Assembly (NCBI GenBank): GCA_913061515.1
Contig: CAJXSF010000035.1
Coordinates: 1-36,662, forward strand
Origin: an uncultured Gammaproteobacteria bacterium
GTDB lineage: Bacteria; Pseudomonadota; Gammaproteobacteria; Pseudomonadales; Pseudohongiellaceae
Direction: 5' to 3'
Length of the DNA: 36,662 nt
Shown: positions 18,377 through 26,267 of the stretch, one piece after another
Position numbering within the stretch: the stretch's first letter is position 1
How the letters are laid out: each line of letters starts with the position of its first letter
Position numbers and translations under genes: made by a program
The notes under the pieces: model-generated
The model's database searches: none
Seen by the model: the letters and a program-made list of their open reading frames with translations, nothing else
Told to the model about the DNA's origin: nothing

Positions 18377-19114
18377 ATGGAATCCTACAACGCCCCCATC
18401 GATCTACTCAAAGATAAAACCATCCTCGTTAGTGGCGCAGGAGACGGCATAGGCAAGGCCGTCGCAAAAGCCTATGCCCAGCATGGCGCTACTGTCATTC
18501 TCTTAGGGCGCACCACAAGCAAACTCGAGGAGTTGTATGACGAGATCGTTGCGGCTAACTACCCAGAGCCCATCATTCATCCTATGGATTTGCAGCACGC
18601 TAGCGAACAAGACTTTAAGGTATTAGGTGAAAACGTCTTGGAGCAATTCGGCAAACTAGATGGAATCTTGCATAATGCCGCCCGCTTAGGGCCACGCTCC
18701 CCTATTCAGTTCTTTCCTTATGAAGAATGGATGCAAGTCATGCAAGTGAACGTTAATGCGGCGTTTGCTTTAACGAAGGAGTTATTACCCGCACTACAGG
18801 CTGCACCGAGTGCGAGCGTGATCTTCACCTCCTCAAGCGTCGGACGCAAGGGCCGCGCCTACTGGGGCGCTTATGCGGTTAGTAAGTTCGCTAATGAGGG
18901 CTTGATGCAAGTCTTAGCGGACGAATTACGTCAAACAAGCCAAATCCGCGTCAACAGTATTGACCCAGGGGCTACCCGCACAAATATGCGCAAAGATGCT
19001 TACCCAGCAGAAGACCCTAATGTACTCAGCACACCGGAAGATCGCTTGCCGCTCTATTTGTATTTAATGGGCAACGACAGCAGCGAGGTCACCGGGCAAG
19101 CCCTTAAAGCCTAA
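18377..19114 (+). CDS. Short-chain dehydrogenase, YciK family
   Basis: A 245-residue classical SDR oxidoreductase. The cofactor motif is SGAGDGIGKA (about 19-28), NAA follows in HNAARLG, and the catalytic triad is Ser in TSSSVGRKG with Tyr166 and Lys170 in YAVSK. The start region LLKDKTILVSGAG and SIDPGATRTNMRKDAYP near the end match the YciK group, whose substrate is not known. It lies 44 bases after mupP, with the same order as in Pseudomonas, and probably ends the plus-strand operon. ATG 18377 has only a weak ribosome site (GGAATAG). Confidence 0.88.
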   Translation: MESYNAPIDLLKDKTILVSGAGDGIGKAVAKAYAQHGATVILLGRTTSKLEELYDEIVAANYPEPIIHPMDLQHASEQDFKVLGENVLEQFGKLDGILHNAARLGPRSPIQFFPYEEWMQVMQVNVNAAFALTKELLPALQAAPSASVIFTSSSVGRKGRAYWGAYAVSKFANEGLMQVLADELRQTSQIRVNSIDPGATRTNMRKDAYPAEDPNVLSTPEDRLPLYLYLMGNDSSEVTGQALKA

Positions 19115-19133
19115 ACGACAGCTTTCTCACAGC

Positions 19134-19155
19134 TCTGGCGTCAATAGGCGCCAGA
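19134..19155 (+). terminator. Probable terminator after the SDR gene
   Basis: TCTGGCG (19134-19140) pairs perfectly with CGCCAGA (19149-19155) over an 8-base loop, about 20 bases after the SDR stop codon. The tail ATTCTGACTATTT is only moderately T-rich, so termination efficiency is uncertain. Confidence 0.55.
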
Positions 19156-19196
19156 ATTCTGACTATTTACTCATTTATGCCGCCCCTAGGACAAAT

Positions 19197-19226
19197 ATTG
19201 CCGCTTTTTCTGTCGCTTGCGGCAAT
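19197..19226. repeat. Inverted repeat in the leader region of the GGDEF pair
   Basis: ATTGCCGC (19197-19204) and GCGGCAAT (19219-19226) are perfect complements across 14 bases, and GCGGCAA recurs in direct orientation at 19233-19239. The loop begins with TTTTT. It lies about 90 bases upstream of the sigma-54-like element. It could be a second terminator hairpin or a protein-binding site of the kind an enhancer-binding protein uses. The sequence does not decide between these. Confidence 0.5.
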
Positions 19227-19314
19227 TGTACAGCGGCAAAACACAATCCTCCCACCCCACAAAAAACCTTCTATCTAATTGTTTTTATTAGCTATTAATA
19301 CTCCCAATCCCATG

Positions 19315-19331
19315 TTGGCATGATACTCGCT
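19315..19331 (+). promoter_or_regulatory. Candidate sigma-54 (-24/-12) promoter of the GGDEF genes
   Basis: TTGGCATGATACTCGCT has the invariant GG (19317-19318) and GC (19329-19330) exactly ten bases apart. It agrees with the consensus TTGGCACG-N4-TTGCT except at two positions. It lies 86 bases before the ATG of the first GGDEF gene, and transcription would start near 19341. I find no convincing sigma-70 promoter in the same gap. A chance match is possible. Confidence 0.4.
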
Positions 19332-19416
19332 TTACGTGCTAAGCAGACATCCCACTGATGAGCACTGCACAACTTGCCGTATTGGCAAAAACAAGGATTG
19401 AAGGAGCAAATTTCGA

Positions 19417-20343
19417 ATGGCAACGCCACTGCAAACATCGAACACTATTGATTTCAACAGTGCCAGACTCAGTTTAAGCAAGCCGCAGACACCCCCGCCT
19501 AGCGACATAATGCGTGAGGATTACAGCGAGCGACGCTATCGCATGGCCACCAGCCTTCAAACGACTCTGGATGTTGAGCAACTCTTGCAAACCTTTCTTG
19601 CCGAATTGAAGAGCAATGTCGAACTCGATGGCCTGCAGTACATCAACGAGAACCAGAAACTGCAGACAGTCACAGGACGCAAAGCATCTCATAGCTGCGG
19701 CTACCGGCTCATTACGGCCAACGATCATCTTGGCGAAATCGTGTTCTATCGCAATACGCGCTTCTCAGACAAAAACTTACAAGCAATCGAAGTCATGCTC
19801 AGCGCATTAATCTGCCCGCTCCGCAATGCCTTGACCTATCGCGATGCACTAATGGCATCCCTTACAGATTCATTGACCGGTGCTGGCAACCGCATCGCTT
19901 TGGATAACGCTCTACAGCGCGAAATTAATTTGGCAAGCCGCTTTAAGCAGCCGCTGTCATTGCTAGTGTTGGATATTGACCGCTTCAAATACGTCAACGA
20001 CACCTATGGACACAGTGCCGGTGATGCTGTGCTCAAACATCTTGTCAACACGTTGACCACAATCAACCGCAGCACAGATCTCACCTTCCGCTATGGTGGA
20101 GACGAGATTGTCGTACTACTGAATCGCACAAACGCCGATGGTGCTCTAATCATTGCCGAGCGTTTACGTAAAGCATTCGAAGAGAGTCATGTGCAATTCG
20201 AAGATGATGAAATCAATACGACTGTCAGCATCGGCGTGACGTCTTACAACGCCAAAGACAACGCTGAATCTATGTTCAACCGCGCTGACAAAGCACTGTA
20301 TTTGATCAAGAGCGATGGTGGCAATAAGGTCATCGGGCTCTAA
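19417..20343 (+). CDS. Diguanylate cyclase (GGDEF domain), PA3177-like
   Basis: A 308-residue soluble protein. A low-complexity N-terminus (1-40) is followed by a GAF-like sensory domain (~41-145) containing HSCGYRLIT (92-100), then a GGDEF domain (~148-308). The signature is GGDEI (227-231): the last position is Ile where Phe is usual, but the catalytic Gly-Gly-Asp-Glu are present. The metal/substrate residues LDIDRFKYVNDTYGH are complete, as is the end NRADKALYLIKSDGGN. RSTD (218-221), five residues before the signature, is a canonical RxxD product-inhibition site. Synthesis of c-di-GMP from GTP with feedback control is therefore expected. Synteny with rluB corresponds to P. aeruginosa PA3177. 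AAGGAG lies ten bases before ATG 19417. Confidence 0.93.
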   Translation: MATPLQTSNTIDFNSARLSLSKPQTPPPSDIMREDYSERRYRMATSLQTTLDVEQLLQTFLAELKSNVELDGLQYINENQKLQTVTGRKASHSCGYRLITANDHLGEIVFYRNTRFSDKNLQAIEVMLSALICPLRNALTYRDALMASLTDSLTGAGNRIALDNALQREINLASRFKQPLSLLVLDIDRFKYVNDTYGHSAGDAVLKHLVNTLTTINRSTDLTFRYGGDEIVVLLNRTNADGALIIAERLRKAFEESHVQFEDDEINTTVSIGVTSYNAKDNAESMFNRADKALYLIKSDGGNKVIGL

Positions 20344-20385
20344 AGAAATAATTTAAACAATAGCGACGCTATCAAGGGGTAAATC

Positions 20386-21297
20386 ATGGTCGTCTCCGTA
20401 CACGCAAAGATGCAGTCCGAGGCCAATGCAGACAAGACAAAACAGATTCTGCATACCGACGCATCGAGTGGTGACAAGCTTGACTTGAAAATGCAGCTTA
20501 CCGAGGCACTGCAAGCATCGATCGATCTCAATGCTTTGCTCACTATTTTCTTAGAAAGAGTTAGCGCTGTAGTGCGGCTCGACGGCATTCTCTACATCAA
20601 TGAAGATGCAGATGTGAAAACGAGCATCGCCAAGCAAGCGACTCATAGTTGTGGCTACCGGCTAATCACTAATGAAGATAATCTCGGCGAAATCATTTTC
20701 AAGCGAGGCCGAAAATTTACTGAAAAAGAACTCAGCATTCTAGAAAACTTGCTGTCACCTTTGATTCACCCATTACGTAATGCGCTTCGCTACAAACTAG
20801 CGGTCAAAGCTGCATTCTCGGATGTTGTGACTGGCGTAGTGGATAAGACTTATCTTCAGACCAATCTTGTCCGCGAAATTGACTTAGCAAAACGTCATAA
20901 CCAAGCCTACTCAATCTTGATGATTGAAGTCGACAGCCTTGGTAAAAACGCTAGCCGAGCGCTTTTAAAACAATCGAAACTAGCATTGACGGATTTGGCA
21001 CAACGCATCGTTGAACTATCTCGCCAAACTGACACGGTGTATCGCTGTGAATCGGGTTTATTCATGGTCACGCTTAGCAATACCGACCGTACTGGTGCCC
21101 ATGTAATCGCCAAACGTATTTCTGAGAGCGCACATAATCTTGTGCTAATGGAAGATGATAAAGCGGTGCAGAAACTCACACTAAGTGTAGGGATGGCTGT
21201 GATGACTGGCACCGACACGAACATCAGTTTAGTTGACCGCGCCAGCAAAGCGTTAAACAATGCTAAGAAGCGCGGCGGCAATCTCATTCACAGTTAA
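20386..21297 (+). CDS. Degenerate GGDEF protein, paralogue of the preceding cyclase
   Basis: A 303-residue paralogue of the upstream cyclase. It has the same GAF-like domain (shared INE, HSCGYRLIT at 87-95, LGEI, PLRNAL) and a GGDEF-fold domain that has lost catalysis. The signature position reads ESGLF (222-226) in place of GGDEI. The metal-binding LDIDRFKYVND has become MIEVDSLGKNA. The inhibitory-site motif RxxD is kept as RQTD (213-216), exactly five residues before the signature, so the protein may bind c-di-GMP or heterodimerise with the active enzyme. It lies 42 bases downstream, with AAGGGG before ATG 20386 and a small palindrome (20360-20372) just upstream. Its stop codon shares bases with the convergent rluB stop. 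Confidence 0.9.
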   Translation: MVVSVHAKMQSEANADKTKQILHTDASSGDKLDLKMQLTEALQASIDLNALLTIFLERVSAVVRLDGILYINEDADVKTSIAKQATHSCGYRLITNEDNLGEIIFKRGRKFTEKELSILENLLSPLIHPLRNALRYKLAVKAAFSDVVTGVVDKTYLQTNLVREIDLAKRHNQAYSILMIEVDSLGKNASRALLKQSKLALTDLAQRIVELSRQTDTVYRCESGLFMVTLSNTDRTGAHVIAKRISESAHNLVLMEDDKAVQKLTLSVGMAVMTGTDTNISLVDRASKALNNAKKRGGNLIHS

Positions 21298-22070
21298 CGA
21301 CGTGTAGGCGCCTGTTTACGCTGACGCGGTTTAAGCGGCAAATTCACAGCGCCGTAAAGCTGCGACATTTCATCACGGGGCAGTTCATAGAACTCGCCCC
21401 GTTTTACTTTACTCGGAATAAAGATTGGTCCATAGCGTACACGTTTGAGTCGACTCACTCGAATCCCTTGTGACTCCCACAATTTACGCACTTCACGATT
21501 ACGCCCTTCCATTAACACCACGTGATACCAACGATTGGCCCCCTCACCAGCAAAATACTGAATATCGGTAAAGCGGCATAAATGGTCGTCTATCATGACC
21601 CCTTTGTGCATGTTCTCAATAACTTCTTGCGATACATCGCCCATTACACGCACAGCATATTCACGATCGACATTCGAAGAGGGATGCATTAGTCGATTAG
21701 CAAGCTCGCCGTCGGTCGTGAAGAGCAGCAAGCCGCTAGTGTTGATGTCGAGTCGCCCAATAGCGACCCAACGCCCGTGTGTGATTTTGGGAAGCTTATC
21801 GAATACGGTTGGTCGACCCTCTGGATCCTTGCGCGAGCAAATTTCGTTTTCGGGCTTGTTGTAAAGTAGAACGCGTTGCATATCGACAACCGCACTACTG
21901 GGATTCACCTTCTTGCCATCGACAAGTAAGGCATCGCCTTTTTTGACACGGTCACCAATAGTGGCGATCTCGCCGTTGATCTTTACACGGCCTTGTTTGA
22001 TCCAGCCCTCTAGCTCACGCCGCGATCCGAATCCTGCTCGTGCCAATACTTTCTGTAGTTTTTCATCCAT
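21294..22070 (-). CDS. rluB: 23S rRNA pseudouridine synthase RluB
   Basis: Isomerises a uridine in the peptidyl-transferase region of 23S rRNA (U2605 in E. coli). The ATG at 22070 gives 258 residues starting MDEKLQKVLARAGFGSRRE, which matches the family start. A TTG at 22115 would add 15 residues and is unlikely. An S4-type RNA-binding domain (~1-60) is followed by the RsuA/RluB catalytic domain with GRLDINTSGLLLFT (catalytic Asp), DREYAVRV and EGRNREVRKLWES. The C-terminal tail is basic (KPRQRKQAPTRR). It is last in trpS-scpA-scpB-rluB. The ribosome site is weak. Confidence 0.95.
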   Translation of the reverse strand: MDEKLQKVLARAGFGSRRELEGWIKQGRVKINGEIATIGDRVKKGDALLVDGKKVNPSSAVVDMQRVLLYNKPENEICSRKDPEGRPTVFDKLPKITHGRWVAIGRLDINTSGLLLFTTDGELANRLMHPSSNVDREYAVRVMGDVSQEVIENMHKGVMIDDHLCRFTDIQYFAGEGANRWYHVVLMEGRNREVRKLWESQGIRVSRLKRVRYGPIFIPSKVKRGEFYELPRDEMSQLYGAVNLPLKPRQRKQAPTRR

Positions 22071-22123
22071 TGTGTTTTGCTGTCTCCCGACATGGTTATA
22101 AGGGCTGGAAATCAACCCTTTGC

Positions 22124-22969
22124 TTATTCGTTTTCTTTCGAATCTTCCGGTGTTGAGCCTTCTTCATGTGACTCTTCTGCTGATTCTTCTTCAAGCTCTT
22201 CATCAAGCTCTTCGAGTTCTTTCTGTGCGAACTGACCAACTCCTAGAATTTCATCGAGAGGCCGCTTGGCCATTGCCATGGCCTCTGCTTCATCAATCAA
22301 CTCTTCGTCGTCTTCACTCTCTTCGCCTTGATGGCTTGTAACGCCCTCTTCGTCCTCTTCACCTTCACCAGGCAACTCAAGAACACGCATTTTAGAAAGC
22401 TCATTCTCTTCTAAGGCAAGCTCTGGGTTGAGTTTGTCTAGATCGCGTATTTCGGAAAGCGGTGGCAATTCTTGTAAATTCTTTAAATTAAAATAGTCTA
22501 AAAACTGACGAGTGGTGGCAAACATCGCAGGACGACCAGGCACATCACGATGTCCAACAACACGTATCCATTCCCGATCAAGCAATGTTCGTATAATAGT
22601 AGAACTGACACTTACGCCACGTATTTCTTCAATATCGCCGCGGGTAATCGGTTGTCTATAGGCCACTAACGCCAAAGTCTCTAGCAATGCACGGGTATAG
22701 CGTTGCGGTTTCTCATCCCATAGGCGTGAAATCCACTCACTTAAACCTTGTCGTACCTGGAAGCGAAACCCAGAGGCTACCTCTTTAAGTTCAAAGCCTC
22801 GGCCTTCGCAATCTTGCTCAATCTGCGTCAACGCAGCGCGTAGATCTTCATCGCTAGGACGCTCTTCTTCCAAAAATACTTGCCCAATGGCTGCGAGGGA
22901 AAGAGGTTTGCCGGCACTTAACAATAAGCCTTCAATGATTTGTTTTAATTTGTTTTCGTTCTCACTCAT
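22124..22969 (-). CDS. scpB: Segregation and condensation protein B
   Basis: ScpB forms a dimer of winged-helix domains that binds ScpA and, with an SMC protein, compacts chromosomes. The 281 residues comprise two winged-helix domains in the first ~180 (LSLAAIGQVF, ETLALVAYRQPITRGDIEEIRGVSVS, GRPAMFATTRQFLDYFNL). A tail of about 90 very acidic residues (GEGEEDEEG, EESEDDEEL, EELDEELEEES) follows, making it longer than many family members. ATG 22969 overlaps the scpA stop (ATGA). The SMC partner is not in this window. Confidence 0.94.
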   Translation of the reverse strand: MSENENKLKQIIEGLLLSAGKPLSLAAIGQVFLEEERPSDEDLRAALTQIEQDCEGRGFELKEVASGFRFQVRQGLSEWISRLWDEKPQRYTRALLETLALVAYRQPITRGDIEEIRGVSVSSTIIRTLLDREWIRVVGHRDVPGRPAMFATTRQFLDYFNLKNLQELPPLSEIRDLDKLNPELALEENELSKMRVLELPGEGEEDEEGVTSHQGEESEDDEELIDEAEAMAMAKRPLDEILGVGQFAQKELEELDEELEEESAEESHEEGSTPEDSKENE

Positions 22970-23895
22970 TCACTTCTTGCCTTCAAATGGATGGGACCAA
23001 AAGGTTCGCTCTGGACGATTTCAATTAGAGAGTCTTTTATCAACTCCATCACAGCTAGGAAAGTCACAACCACTCCTAGCCGCCCTTCTTCACGCATTAA
23101 CAATGACACCAATGGCACAAACTTCTGACTAGACAGCCGCACTAGAATCTCAGACATTTTCTCGCGGGTAGAGAGCGTTTCGCGCTGCACGTGGTGACGC
23201 TCGAACATATCGGCTCTGCGTAATACCAATGCCAAAGAAACCAGTATTTCTTTTAAATCCACGTCTGGTTCTGGCGCTGTGCGTTCCATCTTGGGTGTTT
23301 CGGCCTCTGCCGTGAAGATGTCACGCTCCAAGCGGGGGATCTCATCGAGATCTTCAGCGGCTTGTTTATAACGTTCATATTCTTGCAAACGACGAATCAG
23401 CTGCGCCCTTGGGTCTTCCTCTTCGTCATCTTCGATATTACTGCGCGGCAATAACATGCGCGATTTGATCTCGGCCAACATCGCCGCCATCACCAGATAC
23501 TCCGCTGCCAGCTCAAACTGGTTCGCTTCCATTAGGTCTACATAGGCCATGTATTGATCGGTGATATCCGCCACATTGATATCGAGAATATCGATATTTT
23601 GTCGCTTGATTAAATACAGCAATAAGTCCAGAGGCCCTTCAAAAGCCTCCAGAAACACTTCCAAGGCATCAGGCGGAATATAGAGGTCAGTCGGCAGATC
23701 GGTGAAGGCTTTGCCATCGATAAAGGCGAATGGCATTTCTTGTTGCCCAGCATCGCCCTCCTCGGAATTCCCCGCCTGCGCGCTTGCGCGTTGCATGCCC
23801 GCCGTTACTCTTCGCCCCGTCGTCACGCTTGCGGTGTCGACCGTAGGTTCCGCATCTGTGGCTTGTTCACCTTGTGTTGTGTTGTCGTCTTGCAT
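22966..23895 (-). CDS. scpA: Segregation and condensation protein A
   Basis: The kleisin subunit of the SMC-ScpAB condensin, linking SMC heads. It is 309 residues. Roughly the first 65 are low-complexity and probably disordered. The kleisin N-terminal helix then begins at LEVFLEAFEGPLDLLLYLI, followed by RQNIDILDINVADITDQY and LAAEYLVMAAMLAEIKSRMLLP. The C-terminal part with VVVTFLAVMELIKDSLIEI contacts SMC. The ATG at 23895 lies 10 bases after trpS with a weak ribosome site. Internal ATGs at residues 34 and 54 are possible starts, so the N-terminus is uncertain. Confidence 0.93.
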   Translation of the reverse strand: MQDDNTTQGEQATDAEPTVDTASVTTGRRVTAGMQRASAQAGNSEEGDAGQQEMPFAFIDGKAFTDLPTDLYIPPDALEVFLEAFEGPLDLLLYLIKRQNIDILDINVADITDQYMAYVDLMEANQFELAAEYLVMAAMLAEIKSRMLLPRSNIEDDEEEDPRAQLIRRLQEYERYKQAAEDLDEIPRLERDIFTAEAETPKMERTAPEPDVDLKEILVSLALVLRRADMFERHHVQRETLSTREKMSEILVRLSSQKFVPLVSLLMREEGRLGVVVTFLAVMELIKDSLIEIVQSEPFGPIHLKARSE

Positions 23896-23905
23896 CGCGT
23901 TTGCG

Positions 23906-25120
23906 TTACCTGTATTTCAGCCCCATGGCCTGACGAACATCGTCCATTGTTTGTGCCGCCGTAGCTCGAGCCGCGTCGTTCCCCGCCGCTATTACCGCTT
24001 TCACTGCGTCTGGGTTTTTCTCGTATTCGCTTGCGCGTACTTGTATAGGCTCTAACTCTGCAACAACCGCATCAATCACTGGACGCTTGCACTCTAAACA
24101 GCCGATACCCGCACTGCGACAACCTTGTTCAGCCCATTGTTGTGTCGCGGCATCTGAGTAGACTTCATGCAACTGCCACACAGGACAATTCTTCGGCTCC
24201 CCCGGGTCTGTAAGGCGCACTCGGGCCGGGTCTGTCGGCATCTTAGAGATCTTCTTACTGATCTCATCGATCGGCTCACGCAGAGCAATTGTGTTGTTAT
24301 AAGACTTCGACATCTTCTGGCCATCGAGCCCTGGCATCTTAGATGCCGGTGTTAGCAATGCCTGTGGCTCGACAAGAATAATTTTGCCGCTGCCTTCGAG
24401 ATAGCCTTGCAGCCTTTCTCTATCGCTTGTGGATAAATTTTGTTGTGCGCTAAGAAGTTCCCGGCCGGATTCTAAAGCTTCTTGGCTGCCCTGTTCCTGA
24501 TAGGCTTTGCACAGCGACTTATATTGCTTGCTCGCCTGCTTGCTCATTTTGCGAATGACCGTCTGTGCTCGCTCTTCGAAATCAGGCTCTTTGCCGAACA
24601 TATGATTGAAGCGACGCGCTATCTCGCGGGTAATCTCCACATGCGCGACCTGATCAGCCCCCACAGGGACTGCGCCTGCTTTATACATAAGGATGTCGGC
24701 GCTTTGTAGCAGCGGGTAACCCAAAAACCCATAAGTCTGTAGGTCTTTATCTTTGATCTTGTCTTGCTGATCCTTAAAGCTAGGGACGCGCTCTAACCAC
24801 CCAAGCGGGGTGATCATTGAAAGCAACAGGTGTAATTCAGCATGCTCTGGAATTTGCGACTGAATGAACATGGCCGCTTTTTGAGGATCGACCCCTACAG
24901 CCAACCAGTCGATTACCATATCGTAGACGTTTTTTTCAAGAATACGCGGGTCATCATAGTGAGTCGTCAAGGCATGCCAGTCAGCCACGAAGAAATAACA
25001 TTCGTGTTGATTCTGCAAATTGATCCAGTTTTTAAGGACCCCGTGATAGTGCCCTAGATGCAGCTTCCCAGTTGGGCGCATTCCTGATAACACGCGTTGG
25101 CTCGAATCCGTGCTAGACAA
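23906..25120 (-). CDS. trpS: Tryptophan--tRNA ligase
   Basis: A class I aminoacyl-tRNA synthetase charging tRNA-Trp. It is 404 residues against 334 in E. coli. The HIGH motif is GHYHG (24-27 region) and the KMSKS loop is at 269-273. The extra length is largely a ~70-residue insertion (about 181-250, including LLSAQQNLSTSDRERLQGYL). This is characteristic of Pseudomonas-type TrpS. A CLEC motif lies near residue 335. The start is a TTG (25120) with GAGGG seven bases upstream. No ATG lies near the conserved N-terminus except Met14, which is inside the conserved LSGMRPTG. It heads trpS-scpA-scpB-rluB. Confidence 0.95.
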   Translation of the reverse strand: MSSTDSSQRVLSGMRPTGKLHLGHYHGVLKNWINLQNQHECYFFVADWHALTTHYDDPRILEKNVYDMVIDWLAVGVDPQKAAMFIQSQIPEHAELHLLLSMITPLGWLERVPSFKDQQDKIKDKDLQTYGFLGYPLLQSADILMYKAGAVPVGADQVAHVEITREIARRFNHMFGKEPDFEERAQTVIRKMSKQASKQYKSLCKAYQEQGSQEALESGRELLSAQQNLSTSDRERLQGYLEGSGKIILVEPQALLTPASKMPGLDGQKMSKSYNNTIALREPIDEISKKISKMPTDPARVRLTDPGEPKNCPVWQLHEVYSDAATQQWAEQGCRSAGIGCLECKRPVIDAVVAELEPIQVRASEYEKNPDAVKAVIAAGNDAARATAAQTMDDVRQAMGLKYR

Positions 25121-25216
25121 TCTTAATCCCTCTCGTACTCATTAGACTTGCAAGTGCCGCATTATCGCAGATGGCCTAATCGAATACGACTTTTTTGCAT
25201 CGAGCAAGGGGGCTAG

Positions 25217-25837
25217 CTATGCAAATGGCGCAGGGTCGCCCTTGCCCACTCGAACCACTTCCGCCGCACCGCTGGACAAATCCACTACGGTCGTAGCCTC
25301 TAGCCCGCAAGAGCCACTGGCGATAATAAGATCGACCAATTTACCCATTCTTTCTTCAATGTCATAAATCTCTGTTAATGGAAATTCATCGTCGGGCAGG
25401 ATAAGGCTAGTGCTCATGATTGGTTCGCCCAGCTCCGCCAACAAGGCTTGTGCGACGGGGCTCTCTGGCACGCGCAGACCAATAGTTTTTCGCTTCGGAT
25501 GCATGAGACGTCGAGGCACTTCTGCAGTGGCTGGCAAAATAAAGGTATAGGCACCAGGGGTAAATGCCTTTAACAAACGGTAAGCACTATTGGGCACTTT
25601 CGCATAGGTCGCAATGGCAGAGAGATCGGCACACACTAGGGTAAAATTATGTCTATCGCCTAGTTGCCGGATGCGACGAATTCGCTCCAAGGCCGATTTA
25701 TCGCCGATGTGACAACCGAGGGCATAAGTGGAGTCTGTCGGGTAGATGATCACACCGCCATTTAAAATGACCTGGGCCGCTTGTTTAATCAGTCGAGGTT
25801 CAGGGTTTTGCGGGTGTATTTCGAGTGTTTGCGCCAT
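25217..25837 (-). CDS. yciO: YciO-type Sua5/YrdC-domain protein
   Basis: A 206-residue YrdC/Sua5-fold protein, the same length as E. coli YciO and clearly closer to YciO than to TsaC. Shared landmarks are the start EIHPQNPEPRLIKQA, IIYPTDSTYALGC, RQLGDRHNFTLVC and RKTIGLRVPESPVAQALL. The family binds nucleotide and dsRNA-like ligands, and the TsaC members make threonylcarbamoyl-AMP. YciO activity in that reaction is weak or disputed, so I do not assign it. It is transcribed towards trpS with a 96-base gap. In Pseudomonas and E. coli a trpH/rnm gene is adjacent. It is not here. Confidence 0.9.
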   Translation of the reverse strand: MAQTLEIHPQNPEPRLIKQAAQVILNGGVIIYPTDSTYALGCHIGDKSALERIRRIRQLGDRHNFTLVCADLSAIATYAKVPNSAYRLLKAFTPGAYTFILPATAEVPRRLMHPKRKTIGLRVPESPVAQALLAELGEPIMSTSLILPDDEFPLTEIYDIEERMGKLVDLIIASGSCGLEATTVVDLSSGAAEVVRVGKGDPAPFA

Positions 25838-25958
25838 GCCAATCTAAGTTCCAAGATGTGTTCCTGAGCGAATGCGGATCGAACAATAACAGACTGAGGC
25901 AGACAAATCGATTACCATTGTACCCATCAATTCCACCCTTAAAATAAGGATAATCTCA

Positions 25959-26258
25959 ATGCTCTACGCTATTATTTCCGAAGACGTTCCCAACAGCCTG
26001 CCTTTGCGCCAACAAGCGCGGCCTGCCCATTTAGAAAGGCTGAAAGCATTGCATGCCGCAGGACGTATCATTATCGCCGGCCCTCACCCTGCAGTAGATT
26101 CAGACGACCCAGGGGCAGCAGGGTTTAGTGGCAGCACGATCATCGCCCAGTTCGCCTCGCTTGCCGAAGCCGAACAATGGGCAAAAGAGGACCCCTATGT
26201 TGCTGCCGGAGTCTATGCCAATGTGACCGTTAAACCGTTCAAACAGGTTCTGCCGTAA
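25959..26258 (+). CDS. yciI: YciI family protein
   Basis: A 99-residue ferredoxin-like alpha/beta-barrel protein of the YciI (YCII-related) family, biochemical role unknown. Characteristic pieces are [33 protein letters not shown] (the conserved His of the putative active site), [13 protein letters not shown] and the end [17 protein letters not shown] with the conserved Asp. It is transcribed alone, divergent from yciO, in the same neighbourhood as in Pseudomonas. AAGGA lies eight bases before ATG 25959. It converges with the next gene with a gap of only nine bases and no terminator. Confidence 0.93.
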   Translation: MLYAIISEDVPNSLPLRQQARPAHLERLKALHAAGRIIIAGPHPAVDSDDPGAAGFSGSTIIAQFASLAEAEQWAKEDPYVAAGVYANVTVKPFKQVLP

Positions 26259-26267
26259 ACTATGTAA

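Noticed and set aside
25918..25945. TTGTAC-16-TAAAAT as promoter of yciI.
   Set aside because: The start would fall at about 25951, inside or after the ribosome site, leaving no usable leader.
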